Source: Natronosporangium hydrolyticum (GTDB lineage: Bacteria > Actinomycetota > Actinomycetes > Mycobacteriales > Micromonosporaceae). Taken from it: a DNA stretch of 64,000 bases. The position numbers and the translations under genes are program-made. The notes beneath the pieces are model-generated. The model worked only from the letters and a program-made list of their open reading frames with translations, was not told the DNA's origin and did not search any database. This document shows, piece by piece, positions 1 through 8,617 of this stretch (its first letter is position 1; each line of letters opens with the position of its first letter). The DNA lies in NCBI RefSeq assembly GCF_016925615.1, contig NZ_CP070499.1, positions 5,270,001-5,334,000 of the forward strand. The letters are read 5' to 3'.

Positions 1-1
1 C

Positions 2-661
2 GACCACCACCCGGACCTGTTCGTCGGGGTGGAACGGTTCTTCCGGCCGAACTACATCGGTAACCTCTGCGACAACTGGCTACCGGCGTTGGACGGGGTG
101 GTCGACAAGCTCGCCGCCGGCGCCCACGTCGCCGACGTCGGATGTGGACACGGCGCGTCGACCATCCTGATGGCGCAGCGCTACCCGGCGTCGCACTTCG
201 TCGGGTTCGACAATCACGCACCATCGGTAACGGCCGCGACCGCGGCGGCGGCCCGCGCCGGGGTGGCCGACCGGTGCCGGTTCGAGGTCGCGGCCGCCAG
301 CGACTTCCCCGGCCCGGAATTCGACCTGGTGGCCTACTTCGACTGCCTGCACGACATGGGTGACCCGGTAGGTGCGCTTCGCCACGCTCGGCGACGGCTC
401 AAGCCCGACGGCACCGTGTTGTTGGTGGAGCCGGCCGCCGCCGATCGGTTGGAGGACAACCTCAACCCAATCGGCCGGGTGTTCTACTCTGGCTCCAGCA
501 TGATCTGCACCCCCAACTCGCTCTCGCAAGAGGTGGGGCTCGCCCTCGGGGCCCAGGCCGGCCCCGAACGGCTACGGCAGATAGCGACCCAGGCCGGGTT
601 CAGCCGCTTTGAGCTGGCCGCTGAAACGCCCTTCAACCTGGTCATCGCCGCCCGACCGTGA
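2..661 (+). CDS. class I SAM-dependent methyltransferase (5' part outside window)
   Basis: The reading frame is open from base 2, so the gene begins upstream of the window and this is its C-terminal part. A GTG at 29 is in frame but sits in the middle of a conserved-looking stretch (HPDLFVGVERFFRPNY), so it is probably not the start. The SAM-binding motif I is visible (VADVGCGHGAST), followed by a motif II-like acidic loop (FDNH) and a motif near VAYFDCLHDMGDP. The rest of the fold runs to the end (LVEPAAADRLEDN). Related actinobacterial enzymes carry an N-terminal winged-helix domain, which would lie outside the window. The substrate is unknown. A strong inverted repeat follows the stop codon. 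Confidence 0.85.
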   Translation, partial: DHHPDLFVGVERFFRPNYIGNLCDNWLPALDGVVDKLAAGAHVADVGCGHGASTILMAQRYPASHFVGFDNHAPSVTAATAAAARAGVADRCRFEVAAASDFPGPEFDLVAYFDCLHDMGDPVGALRHARRRLKPDGTVLLVEPAAADRLEDNLNPIGRVFYSGSSMICTPNSLSQEVGLALGAQAGPERLRQIATQAGFSRFELAAETPFNLVIAARP

Positions 662-670
662 CCGCTCCGC

Positions 671-706
671 GCTGGGGCCGGGGTGGGCTGCCACCCCGGC
701 CCCAGC
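671..706. terminator. bidirectional hairpin terminator between convergent genes
   Basis: A perfect 16-bp stem (671-686 with 691-706) closes a GCTG tetraloop between the methyltransferase stop at 661 and the moeZ stop at 717. There is no clear T-tract on either side. The position between two convergent genes and the perfect G+C-rich stem support a shared terminator. Confidence 0.75.
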
Positions 707-716
707 AGCGGTCGGG

Positions 717-1898
717 CTAATAGCTGGGCAGCGAGGGGTCGACCTGCTTGATCCAGGCGAGCACCCCGCCCTGCACATGCACCGCGTCCCGGAACCCGGC
801 GGCCTTCAACGCCGCCAGCGCCTCCGCCGAGCGCACCCCGGACTTGCAGTGCAGCACGATCTGCCGGTCCTGCGGCAGCTGCGACAGCGCCTCCCCGGAG
901 ATGATGTCGCCCTTCGGGATCAGCACACTCTCCGGGATCTTGACGATCTCGTACTCGGCCGGCTCCCGCACATCGACCAGCAGGAAGTCCTTGCCGGCCT
1001 CGCGCCACTCCTTCAGCTCGGTGGCGGTGATGGTGGCGCCTTCGACCGCATCCTGCGCCTCGGTCGAGACCCCGCCGCAGAAGTCTTCGTAATCTGCCAG
1101 CAGGTCGGTCTGGGTGGCGTTCGGGCCGCAGAGCACGCACTCCGGGTCCTTGCGGACCTTGATCGTGCGGTAGCTCATCTCCAGCGCGTCGTAGACCGTC
1201 AACCGGCCGACCAGCGGCTCACCGATCCCGGCCAGCAACTTGATCGCCTCGGTGACCTGGATCGAACCGATCGAGGCGCAGAGCACCCCGAGCACACCGC
1301 CCTCGGCGCAGGAGGGGACCATCCCCGGCGGCGGCGGCTCCGGGTAGAGGCAGCGGTAGCAGGGGCCGTGCTCCGCCCAGAAGACCGAGGTCTGGCCGTC
1401 GAACCGGTAGATCGAACCCCAGACGTACGGCTTGCCGAGCAGCACCGCCGCGTCGTTTACCAGGTAGCGGGTGGCGAAGTTGTCGGTGCCGTCGACGATC
1501 AGGTCGTACTGGCTGAAGATCTCCCGGATGTTGTCCCGGTCGAGTGCGGTGTTGTGGACCACCACCTCGACGTACGGGTTGATCTCGGCGACGCTCGCCT
1601 TCGCCGACTCGGCCTTCGACCGGCCGATGTCGGACTGGCCGTGGATGATCTGGCGTTGCAGATTCGACTCGTCGACCGTGTCGAAGTCGACCACGCCCAG
1701 GGTGCCGACCCCGGCCGCCGCCAGATAGAGCAGCGCCGGGGAGCCGAGGCCGCCCGCGCCCACACACAGCACCCGGGCATTCTTGAGCCGCTTCTGCCCC
1801 TCAACCCCGACATCCGGGATGATCAAGTGGCGGGAGTAGCGGCGGATCTCATCGGTGGACAGCTCGGCGGCTGGCTCGACCAGCGGCGGCAGGCTCAC
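717..1898 (-). CDS. moeZ: MoeZ: adenylyltransferase/sulfurtransferase for sulfur-carrier proteins
   Basis: The 393-residue protein fuses an E1-like ThiF/MoeB domain (about residues 10-255) to a C-terminal rhodanese domain (about 285-390). The nucleotide-binding loop GAGGLGSP is near residues 47-54, the adenylation-site arginine region is NLQRQIIHGQSDIGRSK, and two CxxC zinc pairs are visible (CYRC, CVLC). The rhodanese active loop is HCKSGVRS, with Cys near 363. In actinobacteria MoeZ adenylates and thiocarboxylates small sulfur carriers (CysO, MoaD, thioquinolobactin-type). The chosen start is GTG, with AGGAG five bases upstream (CCAGGAGACGAT then GTG). The gene heads a block ordered like Rv3206c-Rv3211 of M. 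tuberculosis. Confidence 0.95.
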   Translation of the reverse strand: MSLPPLVEPAAELSTDEIRRYSRHLIIPDVGVEGQKRLKNARVLCVGAGGLGSPALLYLAAAGVGTLGVVDFDTVDESNLQRQIIHGQSDIGRSKAESAKASVAEINPYVEVVVHNTALDRDNIREIFSQYDLIVDGTDNFATRYLVNDAAVLLGKPYVWGSIYRFDGQTSVFWAEHGPCYRCLYPEPPPPGMVPSCAEGGVLGVLCASIGSIQVTEAIKLLAGIGEPLVGRLTVYDALEMSYRTIKVRKDPECVLCGPNATQTDLLADYEDFCGGVSTEAQDAVEGATITATELKEWREAGKDFLLVDVREPAEYEIVKIPESVLIPKGDIISGEALSQLPQDRQIVLHCKSGVRSAEALAALKAAGFRDAVHVQGGVLAWIKQVDPSLPSY

Positions 1899-2005
1899 AT
1901 CGTCTCCTGGAGGGCAAACATTCGACCCGAAACACGTCGCCTCCCATTGTTACCCGCTCCGACCCGTCCCGCCCACGCCCGGCCCAGCACCTGGACGCCG
2001 AACGC

Positions 2006-2917
2006 TCACGGCACCGGCGGCCCGGTGTGACGCACTCCATCCACATACGGAAACGGCCACGCCTCACAGCCGCGGAGCGAGATCGACTGCTGCTGCATCA
2101 CCGGTGCCGGGCCGCCCGGCTCCGGACAGTCTTCATGGCCCAGCCCCAGCTCGTGACCGACCTCATGGTTGAGCACCATCTGCCGGTAGACCTCCAGCGG
2201 CACCTCCTCCGCCACATAGTGCGACACCGAGGTACGCCACCGGTGCAGGTTCAGCACCACCTGCCCGAACAACCGGCACGAGACCCCACCTTCGGGCAGC
2301 CCCGGCGCGACCACGTTCAACCCGCCCTGGGCGCACATCCGCTCGGTGGTGCCGCTGGTGGCCAGGTAGATCGTGAAGTCCGCGGGGGCGCCGTCGGGCA
2401 CCCGCTGAAAGCTCAGGTCCCCGCCGGCGGTCCACCCATCCGGATGGCCCAACGTGTCGTCGACGAACTCCGCAAACTCGGCTAGATCCTCGTCGATGTT
2501 CTCCTCGATCGCCACCCGGAACCGCAGCAACTGCCCGGAGGCGCCCAGCTGCTCCCCCTGGTCGGTGCCGATCCGGAAACTGCCGGGCCCGTCGGCCGGG
2601 AAGTCGCCCGACAACTCCAACACCACTGGTGGTTCGGTCGGCTCCGGCGACGGTTCCGGCGACGGGTCCGGGGTTGGGGTGGCGACCGGCGACGCGGTCG
2701 GTCCGGCGACCGAGCCCGGGCCGCCCGCATCGTCTTCGCGAGCGAGCTGATCCAGGGCGAACGCGGAGCCGGCCAGCAACCCGACCACCACCAACGTCGA
2801 GGCGAAGAACCGTCGTTGCCGGCGGCGGCGCCGGGCCTGGATCCGACGGGGCTGCCGGGTCGCGGACGGCTTCTTCCGGGTCCGCGCCCGATCAACGGAT
2901 TGAGGGGTATCGGGCAT
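2006..2917 (-). CDS. DUF3152 membrane-anchored, zinc-protease-like secreted protein
   Basis: The 303-residue protein starts with a strongly basic tail (RRRRRQRR), one membrane segment (FFASTLVVVGLLAGSAFAL), a Pro/Ser/Thr/Glu-rich linker (PTPDPSPEPSPEPTEPP) and then a DUF3152 domain exposed outside the cell. Near residues 249-259 lies HEVGHELGLGH, which matches the metzincin zinc signature HExxHxxGxxH, and CxxP and a late Cys may form disulfides. Peptidase activity is inferred from the motif only. The ATG at 2917 is preferred because it follows the upstream hydrolase stop by seven bases. An ATG at 2965 would overlap that gene. It is homologous in position to Rv3207c. Confidence 0.88.
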   Translation of the reverse strand: MPDTPQSVDRARTRKKPSATRQPRRIQARRRRRQRRFFASTLVVVGLLAGSAFALDQLAREDDAGGPGSVAGPTASPVATPTPDPSPEPSPEPTEPPVVLELSGDFPADGPGSFRIGTDQGEQLGASGQLLRFRVAIEENIDEDLAEFAEFVDDTLGHPDGWTAGGDLSFQRVPDGAPADFTIYLATSGTTERMCAQGGLNVVAPGLPEGGVSCRLFGQVVLNLHRWRTSVSHYVAEEVPLEVYRQMVLNHEVGHELGLGHEDCPEPGGPAPVMQQQSISLRGCEAWPFPYVDGVRHTGPPVP

Positions 2918-2924
2918 GGTGCGG

Positions 2925-3974
2925 CTAGTCTGCCACACCCGCCAGCGGGCGCCCCACAACTTCATCGAGCATGCTCACCACCGCCCGGGCGACCAACCGC
3001 GGGGCCTCCATCTGTCCAACATGTCCGACACCGTCCAGGATCAACAGTCGACTGTCCGGGATCAACTCGGCCGCCCGTGGCGCCACCCGGATATCCACCA
3101 GTCTGTCCTGTCGGCCCGCGATCACCAAAGTGGGGGCCTCGATCCTGGCCAATGTCCGCCACAACGACCCGGACCCCGGCAGGTACGCCCGCAGGAAGCT
3201 GCCGACCAGCCCCCGCATGGTCGCCAGGTACGCCGGCACATAGTGGTCGACGGTGAAGCGCATCGACATCTCGGCCACCGCCTCGGCGAACCGCTCGTCC
3301 GGCACCCGCTCTGGAGCGGCGAAACACGCCGCCACCACCCGCTGCGCCAACTCCTCCGGGCTCATCGAAGCGAGCAGCCGGCGGGCCACCCACTCGCCAC
3401 CGGGGACCGCCAGCAACGGCACCATCCGACTCTGCAGCGACCGGCGCGGATCGAGAAACGGCAGCGCCGGCGAGATCAGCGTAAGGCTGCGAATCAGGTC
3501 CGGCCGGGTGGCCGCGACCACCACCGAAACCGTCCCGCCGAGCGAATTGCCGACCAGATGCACCGGCTCGCCACGCACCTCCTCGATCCAGCGGACCACC
3601 CGGGCGGCGAAGCTACGGATCCGGTACTCGCCGGCCGGGTCGCTGTGCCCGGAGCCAGGCAGATCGATCGCGTCGGCGTCGAGGTGGCCGGCGAGCAGCG
3701 CCGCGAGGTCCGTCCAGTTCGTCGACGATCCGCCCAGCCCATGCACGTAGACCGCGGGCGCCGGGTCGGCGCCGGTCGGCGGAGCGGCCCGGGCGTAAGT
3801 CAACGACCCGTCGACCCGTACCAGGCGCCCAGGCCAGGCGCTCAACGGCTCGGTGAGGTCAGGCAGCACCGACTCCGGGGCGAGCATCGCCCGCCGCGTC
3901 CGCATCGCCGGTGAGCTCCGCCGCCCCGCACGGCGACGCCGCAGACCCGCCCGGCCGGTCGAGTTCGGGATCAC
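2925..3974 (-). CDS. alpha/beta-fold hydrolase
   Basis: The 349-residue protein has the complete alpha/beta hydrolase core. It shows an oxyanion-hole segment HGLGGSSTNW near residue 79, a nucleophile elbow GNSLGG with Ser near 143, an acid-bearing strand GRQDRLVD and a catalytic His in GVGHVGQMEAP near the end. The N-terminal about 30 residues are Arg-rich and could be extra if translation starts at an internal ATG (codon 24 or 30). The GTG at 3974 is kept as the longest option. The gene lies 33 bp after the stop of the repetitive 837-residue gene and 7 bp before the DUF3152 gene, so the three are probably co-transcribed. The substrate cannot be read from sequence. Confidence 0.88.
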   Translation of the reverse strand: MIPNSTGRAGLRRRRAGRRSSPAMRTRRAMLAPESVLPDLTEPLSAWPGRLVRVDGSLTYARAAPPTGADPAPAVYVHGLGGSSTNWTDLAALLAGHLDADAIDLPGSGHSDPAGEYRIRSFAARVVRWIEEVRGEPVHLVGNSLGGTVSVVVAATRPDLIRSLTLISPALPFLDPRRSLQSRMVPLLAVPGGEWVARRLLASMSPEELAQRVVAACFAAPERVPDERFAEAVAEMSMRFTVDHYVPAYLATMRGLVGSFLRAYLPGSGSLWRTLARIEAPTLVIAGRQDRLVDIRVAPRAAELIPDSRLLILDGVGHVGQMEAPRLVARAVVSMLDEVVGRPLAGVAD

Positions 3975-4007
3975 CGCTAGCCACCTGCCCCTCCGATGCC
4001 GGCGCGG

Positions 4008-6521
4008 TCAGGACAGCAGGGCCTCCAACCTGCGGTTGACCGCGCTCAAGGTGGCCCGCACCACGGCCTGGCGCGGGTCTCCGTCGACCAGCGCGGAGCC
4101 GGTCAGCTGCTCCACCCAGCCACCGCACACCAGCAGCACAACCGCGACCGCCACCTCAGTATTGCCGAAGTTGACCACGCCGGTGTGCTCGATGAAACAA
4201 CGCGACGGGCCGGCCGGCTCGTCCGCCTCCCGGAGGAGCAGATCGATCGCCTTGGCGGCGGCCACCGCCGACAACCGCACCAGGTACGAGTCGACCGCCG
4301 GACCGCTGGCGAGCCCGGCGGCGCGCCGAGCCCCCGCGGTCAGCCGCACCTCCACCGTGGCGTCGAGCCCGAACGTGCTCACCTGAACGTGGTCGATCAA
4401 CACCCGGGGGCCGGGTCGGCTGGCCGGCGGCAACGGTCTCGACACCGGCTCCGGCGCCTCCGGAGTCGCCTGGCCGGGCAGGGAAACCCCCCAGGGCAGC
4501 TCCGGTGGTAGCTGCCCCAGCTGCGCCAGAGCTTCATACTCCGCCATCGAGGGCGGGCTGGCCGGATCGGCGGCTGGCCCCTGCCCAGGCTCGCCGACCG
4601 GGTGGGCCGGCGCCGCCCGCTGCTCCTGCTGCGGGGCCCGCTGCTGCTCCGGGGTCCGCTGCTGCTGCGGGGCCCGCTGGCTTTGCTGCCCCCGCTGCGG
4701 CGGCAATGTATCCGGCTGCCCCCGCTGCGGCGGCAGTGTCTCCGGCTGCCCCCGCTGCGGCGGCAGTGTCTCCGGCTGCCCCCGCTGCGGCGGCAGTGCC
4801 CCCTCCTCCTGCGACGTGCGCTGGTGCGGCGGGCTCCACGGCTGCCGCGTCGACGCCGGCTCCGGCTGACTCGTCGGCAGCGCCTCCGGCGCCGCCAACA
4901 GCTGGTCGGTCGCGGAGAGCCCCATCCGTTCCAGCAGCAACCGGGCCACCGCCCGACTGACCTCGCCGGGGTCGGCGTCGTCGGCGAGGTCGAGCCGCAG
5001 GGTGTGGATCCCGTTGGGGTTGGGCCGGACCGCGGCCGAGCGCACTCCCGGGACCTCCTGCACCGCCGACATCACCCCGTCGACGTCGAGCTGCTCCGGC
5101 GGCACCTCCCCGGGAACGTCGTCGCGACGGAGCTGGTTGGCGATCCAGGCCAGTTCGGGCGCGGTCCAGCGGTCCCGACCGGCGTCCAGCCCGCCACCAC
5201 CGTCACCCTCGGATGCCGAAATGGGCGGGACAGGTACGTCGGGCTCCGCCGGCACCCGCTGCGGAAGCCCGCTCGTCACCTCCGGCGCGCGACGATCACC
5301 GCTGCGAGGGCTCGGCGGCGACGGTGCGTGCCGTGGTTCGGGCACGGGCGCCGTAGGCGGGCCCGCGGCGGAACGCGCGGGGGAGGCTGGCGCAGCGGGC
5401 CGGAACTGCTCCGGGGTCCGCGGCTCGGCGCTCCGGGCCGGTGGACCCCCACGGGCCGGCTCCGCCCGAGCTTCGGCCCGGGCCGGCTCCGCCCGAGCTT
5501 CGGCCCGGGCCGGCTCCGCCCGAGCTTCGGCCCGGGCCGGCTCCGCCCGGGCCGGCTCCGCCCGGGCCGGCTCCGCCCGGGCCGGCTCCGCCCGGGCCGG
5601 CTCGGCGCGGGCCGGCTCGGCGCGGGACTCTGGCCGGGCCGGCTCCGCCCGGGACTCTGGCCGGGCCGGTTGCGGCGCTCGGGGTGGCTCCGCGGCCCAC
5701 GGCCGCTCGGTGGCAGTGGGGGCCGGCGCGCCCGACCACGGACGCTCCACCGCAGATGCGGCCGGCGCGCCCGACCACGGACGCTCCCGGTAGTCGGGAT
5801 ACTCGCGGTAGCCACCGGCCGGCTCGGCGGGCTGCGCGTACTGAGGCTGCGCGTACTCAGGTTGTGCGTACTCAGGTTGTGCGTACCCGGGGTGCGCATA
5901 CTGCGACTGCGAATAATCAGGCTGCGAATACTGGGGCTGCCCGTAATCGGCCTGCTGGTAATCGGCTTCGGGGTACTCCTGGTAGTCGGAGTGGTAGCCG
6001 GCCGGTCCGGGGTACCCGGCGTTCGGGTCGGGGTAGCCGCCCAGTGGGTCTTGGTAGTCGGCGGCGCTGGTCGGCTCGCCCGACTCACCCACCAGGTAGT
6101 CGCCCTCCGCCCAGCGCAGGTCCGCCGAATCGTCCGCGGACCCCGGTTCCGCTTCTGGCGCCGACGGGTACGGGACCCCCGACGACGCGTACTCCGAGTG
6201 GTACTCACCCCGGTAGTTGGGCGACGGCGACCAGCGCGCCGCCTCCCGCCACAGCGGCGGCTCGACCACCGGTACGCCGCTGGCGGGAGTGTCGGCGTCG
6301 GCCCCTCGCTCCGGGTCCTCCGAGCGGTGCCGCGCCTCCGGCCCGCCTTCAGGCCCAGGCGAGAGTAGTGTCAAGGGCTCCGTCGCGCCCTCCCGGGCTG
6401 GCCCCGACGCGGACCAGTCCGGCTCGGCTCCGTGCACGCCAATTGCGCTCTGCGCTCCGTTCACCCGCCACGGCACCGCCTCGGCGTGAGTAGGGCCGTC
6501 GGGTTGCCGTTGTTCGTCCAC
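4008..6521 (-). CDS. large low-complexity, repeat-rich protein with a conserved C-terminal domain
   Basis: The 837-residue protein has no recognised catalytic domain. The N-terminal half is acidic and Tyr/Gln/Pro-rich, with tandem YAQPEYAQP-type units. A middle part has long (RAEPA)n runs and a third part has four LPPQRGQPET decapeptides. Between them (about 430-530) a small folded segment is visible (ELAWIANQLRRDDVPGEVPP, then GVMSAVQEVPGVRSAAVRPN, resembling a ferredoxin-fold half). The last about 140 residues look like a real alpha/beta domain (VLIDHVQVSTFGLDATVEVRL onward, ending NRRLEALLS). No signal peptide or membrane segment is evident, so it is probably cytoplasmic. It starts with ATG at 6521, divergent from the TetR gene. 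Repeat number may vary between strains. Function is unknown. Confidence 0.8.
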   Translation of the reverse strand: MDEQRQPDGPTHAEAVPWRVNGAQSAIGVHGAEPDWSASGPAREGATEPLTLLSPGPEGGPEARHRSEDPERGADADTPASGVPVVEPPLWREAARWSPSPNYRGEYHSEYASSGVPYPSAPEAEPGSADDSADLRWAEGDYLVGESGEPTSAADYQDPLGGYPDPNAGYPGPAGYHSDYQEYPEADYQQADYGQPQYSQPDYSQSQYAHPGYAQPEYAQPEYAQPQYAQPAEPAGGYREYPDYRERPWSGAPAASAVERPWSGAPAPTATERPWAAEPPRAPQPARPESRAEPARPESRAEPARAEPARAEPARAEPARAEPARAEPARAEARAEPARAEARAEPARAEARAEPARGGPPARSAEPRTPEQFRPAAPASPARSAAGPPTAPVPEPRHAPSPPSPRSGDRRAPEVTSGLPQRVPAEPDVPVPPISASEGDGGGGLDAGRDRWTAPELAWIANQLRRDDVPGEVPPEQLDVDGVMSAVQEVPGVRSAAVRPNPNGIHTLRLDLADDADPGEVSRAVARLLLERMGLSATDQLLAAPEALPTSQPEPASTRQPWSPPHQRTSQEEGALPPQRGQPETLPPQRGQPETLPPQRGQPDTLPPQRGQQSQRAPQQQRTPEQQRAPQQEQRAAPAHPVGEPGQGPAADPASPPSMAEYEALAQLGQLPPELPWGVSLPGQATPEAPEPVSRPLPPASRPGPRVLIDHVQVSTFGLDATVEVRLTAGARRAAGLASGPAVDSYLVRLSAVAAAKAIDLLLREADEPAGPSRCFIEHTGVVNFGNTEVAVAVVLLVCGGWVEQLTGSALVDGDPRQAVVRATLSAVNRRLEALLS
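4685..4800 (-). repeat. four tandem 30-bp units encoding LPPQRGQPET
   Basis: Four nearly identical 30-bp units (core CTGCCCCCGCTGCGGCGGCA) lie in frame inside the 837-residue gene. The first copy on the + strand differs by two bases from the next two. Each unit encodes a ten-residue Pro/Gln/Arg repeat. Confidence 0.9.
5453..5668 (-). repeat. tandem 30-bp and 15-bp units encoding (A)RAEP repeats
   Basis: Three 30-bp units (GGGCCGGCTCCGCCCGAGCTTCGGCCC-like, quoted in part) pass into about seven 15-bp units, all in frame. They encode RAEARAEPA and then RAEPA repeats of alternating charge. The near-identity at DNA level suggests recent slippage-driven expansion. Confidence 0.88.
5827..5963 (-). 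repeat. degenerate 18-21-bp units encoding Gln/Tyr/Pro repeats
   Basis: Seven or so degenerate copies of a short unit encode YAQPEY/YSQPDY-like hexapeptides. They are more diverged than the two downstream repeat blocks, so this is probably the oldest expansion in the gene. Confidence 0.75.
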
Positions 6522-6686
6522 GCACGCTCCTTGCTGCCGAGAGTGAGGCTACCGTGCCTACGCACATCCGTTAACCCGCCGGGCGTCGCCGCATGCGTCG
6601 CCGGCATACGTGATGATGGACTAGACGAGCCGGGTCAGACGGACCAATTGCCCGCCACCTGCACCCGGCACCTGGAAGGGGGAAGG

Positions 6687-7370
6687 ATGTCCCAGGACAC
6701 GACGGAGATACCCGTCGGACGGCCGACTCGCCTGCCCCGTTCGGCGCGCCGCAAGCAACTGCTCGCCGCAGCTCAGGAGGTGTTCGTCGCACAGGGTTAC
6801 CATGCGGCGGCGATGGATGAGATCGCGGAGCGGGCCGGCGTCTCGAAGCCCGTGCTCTACCAGCACTTTCCGAGCAAGCTTGAGCTGTACCTCGCACTAC
6901 TAGACACCCATTGTGATGCGATGGTTACCAAGACCCGGGCAGCGATGGCGGCCACCGCCGACAACAAGCAACGGGTGCGCAGCGCCATCGAGGCGTACTT
7001 CGACATCATCGACCACGAGAGCGGAGCCTTCCGGCTGGTGTTCGAGTCGGATCTGCGCAACGAACCGGCCGCCCGGGAGCGGGTGGAACGGGCCGAACGG
7101 GAGTCCATCGAGGCTATCGCGGACACGATCATGGCCGACACCGGCGCCGGCCGGGCGCCGGCGGAGCTGCTCGCGGCCGGTCTGGTCGGTTCGGCGCACA
7201 CCGCCGCCCGGTTCTGGCTCGCCACCGGCCGCCAAGTGCCACGCCCGGAGGCCGAGTCGCTACTCGCCGCCCTCGCCTGGCGGGGCATTGCGAGCTTTCC
7301 GCTACAGCACGGAGCGGAGGGGTGGCAACCTGGCCCCGAAGGGGAGGTATCGTCGGCGACGAACCCGTGA
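6687..7370 (+). CDS. TetR/AcrR-family transcriptional regulator
   Basis: The 227-residue protein carries an N-terminal TetR helix-turn-helix (about residues 20-66: RKQLLAAAQEVFVAQGYH, then MDEIAERAGVSKPVLYQHF) and a helical ligand/dimer domain with conserved FRLVFESDLRN. The start is the ATG of MSQDTTE, preceded by a purine-rich ribosome site (GGGGGAAGG). The open frame continues upstream without homology. The gene diverges from the repetitive 837-residue gene across a 165-bp spacer. It is followed after 13 bp by a DUF3107 gene, the same pair as Rv3208-Rv3208A. Ligand and targets are unknown. Confidence 0.92.
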   Translation: MSQDTTEIPVGRPTRLPRSARRKQLLAAAQEVFVAQGYHAAAMDEIAERAGVSKPVLYQHFPSKLELYLALLDTHCDAMVTKTRAAMAATADNKQRVRSAIEAYFDIIDHESGAFRLVFESDLRNEPAARERVERAERESIEAIADTIMADTGAGRAPAELLAAGLVGSAHTAARFWLATGRQVPRPEAESLLAALAWRGIASFPLQHGAEGWQPGPEGEVSSATNP

Positions 7371-7383
7371 GAGGAGTGGGGAC

Positions 7384-7626
7384 TTGGAGGTCAAAATCGG
7401 CGTCCAGCACGCCGGACGTGAGCTGGTGCTAGAGAGCGCGCAGTCGTCGGAAGAGGTGGAGAAGGCGGTCACCACCGCCATCGCCGACTCGTCCGGGGTG
7501 TTGCAGCTGGTCGACGAGAAAGGGCGGCGGGTGATCGTGCCGGTCGACAAGCTCGCCTACGTCGAGATCGCCGAGCAGATGCACCGGCCGGTGGGGTTCG
7601 CCCCGGTGGGCCGGGCACAGCCGTAA
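7384..7626 (+). CDS. DUF3107 small conserved protein (TB9.4-like)
   Basis: The 80-residue protein starts with TTG, preceded by GAGAGGAG at a good distance. The family pattern is clear (EVKIGVQHAGRELVLES, EEVEKAV, GRRVIVPVDKLAYVEI). DUF3107 proteins are short cytoplasmic actinobacterial proteins of unknown role, almost always beside a TetR gene as here. Thirteen bases separate it from the TetR stop, so the two are co-transcribed. The next annotated gene runs the other way. Confidence 0.9.
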   Translation: MEVKIGVQHAGRELVLESAQSSEEVEKAVTTAIADSSGVLQLVDEKGRRVIVPVDKLAYVEIAEQMHRPVGFAPVGRAQP

Positions 7627-7658
7627 CCGGTTGGTTTAGGCGTCGGGCCGCACGGCCG

Positions 7659-8348
7659 CTAGTTGTTCAGCCCTACCGCGTTCATCCGGGCACCGTGCGC
7701 CGAGGTCAACCGCCGCAGTAACGCGGTCACCCCATCCTGATCCCCCGCTCCGGTGATGATCAGCGTCGCCAGCGTCGGCCGGGCCGCCGCGACATGCTGC
7801 GCCTGCGACAGACCCTCTCCCATCAACCGGCGGGCCCAGATCGAGAGCCGGTTCGCCAGCTTCGGGTCGGCCGCGATCGCGGTCCGGATCTCGTCGGCCG
7901 CGAACTCCCCGTACCGGGAGTCGTGCAGGACCTCTAGCACCAGCTGCCGGTCCCGGTCGGCTAAGAACGCCGCGACCTCCCGGAAGAAGTCGTCGGCCAC
8001 GCTGTCGCCAACGTAAGCCTTGGTCAGCGCCTCCAGCCAATCCCGCGGCTCGGTCCGGTTGTGGTACGCCTGCAGCGGCTGGACGTACGGCGTCATCACC
8101 TGCTGCGGCTCGGCCCCCAACTCGGCCAGCCGGGCGGCGAGCCGCTGGTAATTGGTGATCTCCGCGGCGGCCATCTCCGACAGCACCGCCCGACGGTCCA
8201 GATCCGGCGCGAGCCGGGCGTCGGAGGCCATCCGCTCGAACGCCAGCAGCTCGCCGTAGGCGAGCATGCCGAGCAGCTCAGCCACTGCCTCCGCCCCGGG
8301 GTCAGCGGTGGTGCTGATCAGGGAAGCGGGCGAGCTCGGCTCAGACAT
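7659..8348 (-). CDS. ferritin-like diiron-fold protein (MiaE-like, Rv3210c type)
   Basis: The 229-residue protein is predicted to be a four-helix bundle of the ferritin-like superfamily related to tRNA 2-methylthio-N6-isopentenyladenosine hydroxylase. Candidate metal ligands are the Glu of AYGELLAFERM, the ExxxY/EITNYQRL segment and the HDSRYGEFAADEI segment. The start is the ATG at 8348, and a GTG immediately upstream is the alternative. It is convergent with DUF3107 and divergent from the DEAD-box helicase, the same neighbourhood as in M. tuberculosis (Rv3210c-rhlE). Enzymatic activity is inferred from fold only. Confidence 0.85.
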   Translation of the reverse strand: MSEPSSPASLISTTADPGAEAVAELLGMLAYGELLAFERMASDARLAPDLDRRAVLSEMAAAEITNYQRLAARLAELGAEPQQVMTPYVQPLQAYHNRTEPRDWLEALTKAYVGDSVADDFFREVAAFLADRDRQLVLEVLHDSRYGEFAADEIRTAIAADPKLANRLSIWARRLMGEGLSQAQHVAAARPTLATLIITGAGDQDGVTALLRRLTSAHGARMNAVGLNN

Positions 8349-8429
8349 CACAGGTGGGTTTCTCTCCGTCAGCGCGACCGGTCGAGATCCACCTTACGGC
8401 AGTTACTCGTGATTGTGCCGTCTCTCTCG

Positions 8430-8435
8430 TATGAT
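8430..8435 (+). promoter_or_regulatory. candidate -10 element of the helicase promoter
   Basis: TATGAT is the best -10 hexamer in the 269-bp gap 8349-8617. It would give a 5' untranslated leader of about 175 nt before the helicase start. No good -35 is visible. Long leaders are common for cold-regulated DEAD-box genes. Confidence 0.4.
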
Positions 8436-8617
8436 GGAGCCAGTTACGCGGGCGTCCTCGCCCGCGGCACGTGTTCTCGCGGCTAGATCGCCGCCGATGA
8501 GCGCGCTGCGCCGGGATGGCGCAGCAACGACGATGTCGCGCCCTTCGAGAATCCGGGGCGCGCTACCCGCCGGATCAGTAGCCGGCGGCCCGACGGAGGG
8601 CAAGCGAAATCCAACTT

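Noticed and set aside
5453-5668. Short direct repeats as a CRISPR array
   Set aside because: Units are contiguous with no spacers and are in frame within a coding sequence.
4602-6368. Long + strand open frame of 588 codons
   Set aside because: It mirrors the repeat-rich gene on the other strand; the translation is Arg/Leu/Gly-rich with no fold pattern, and the codon bias fits the minus-strand gene.
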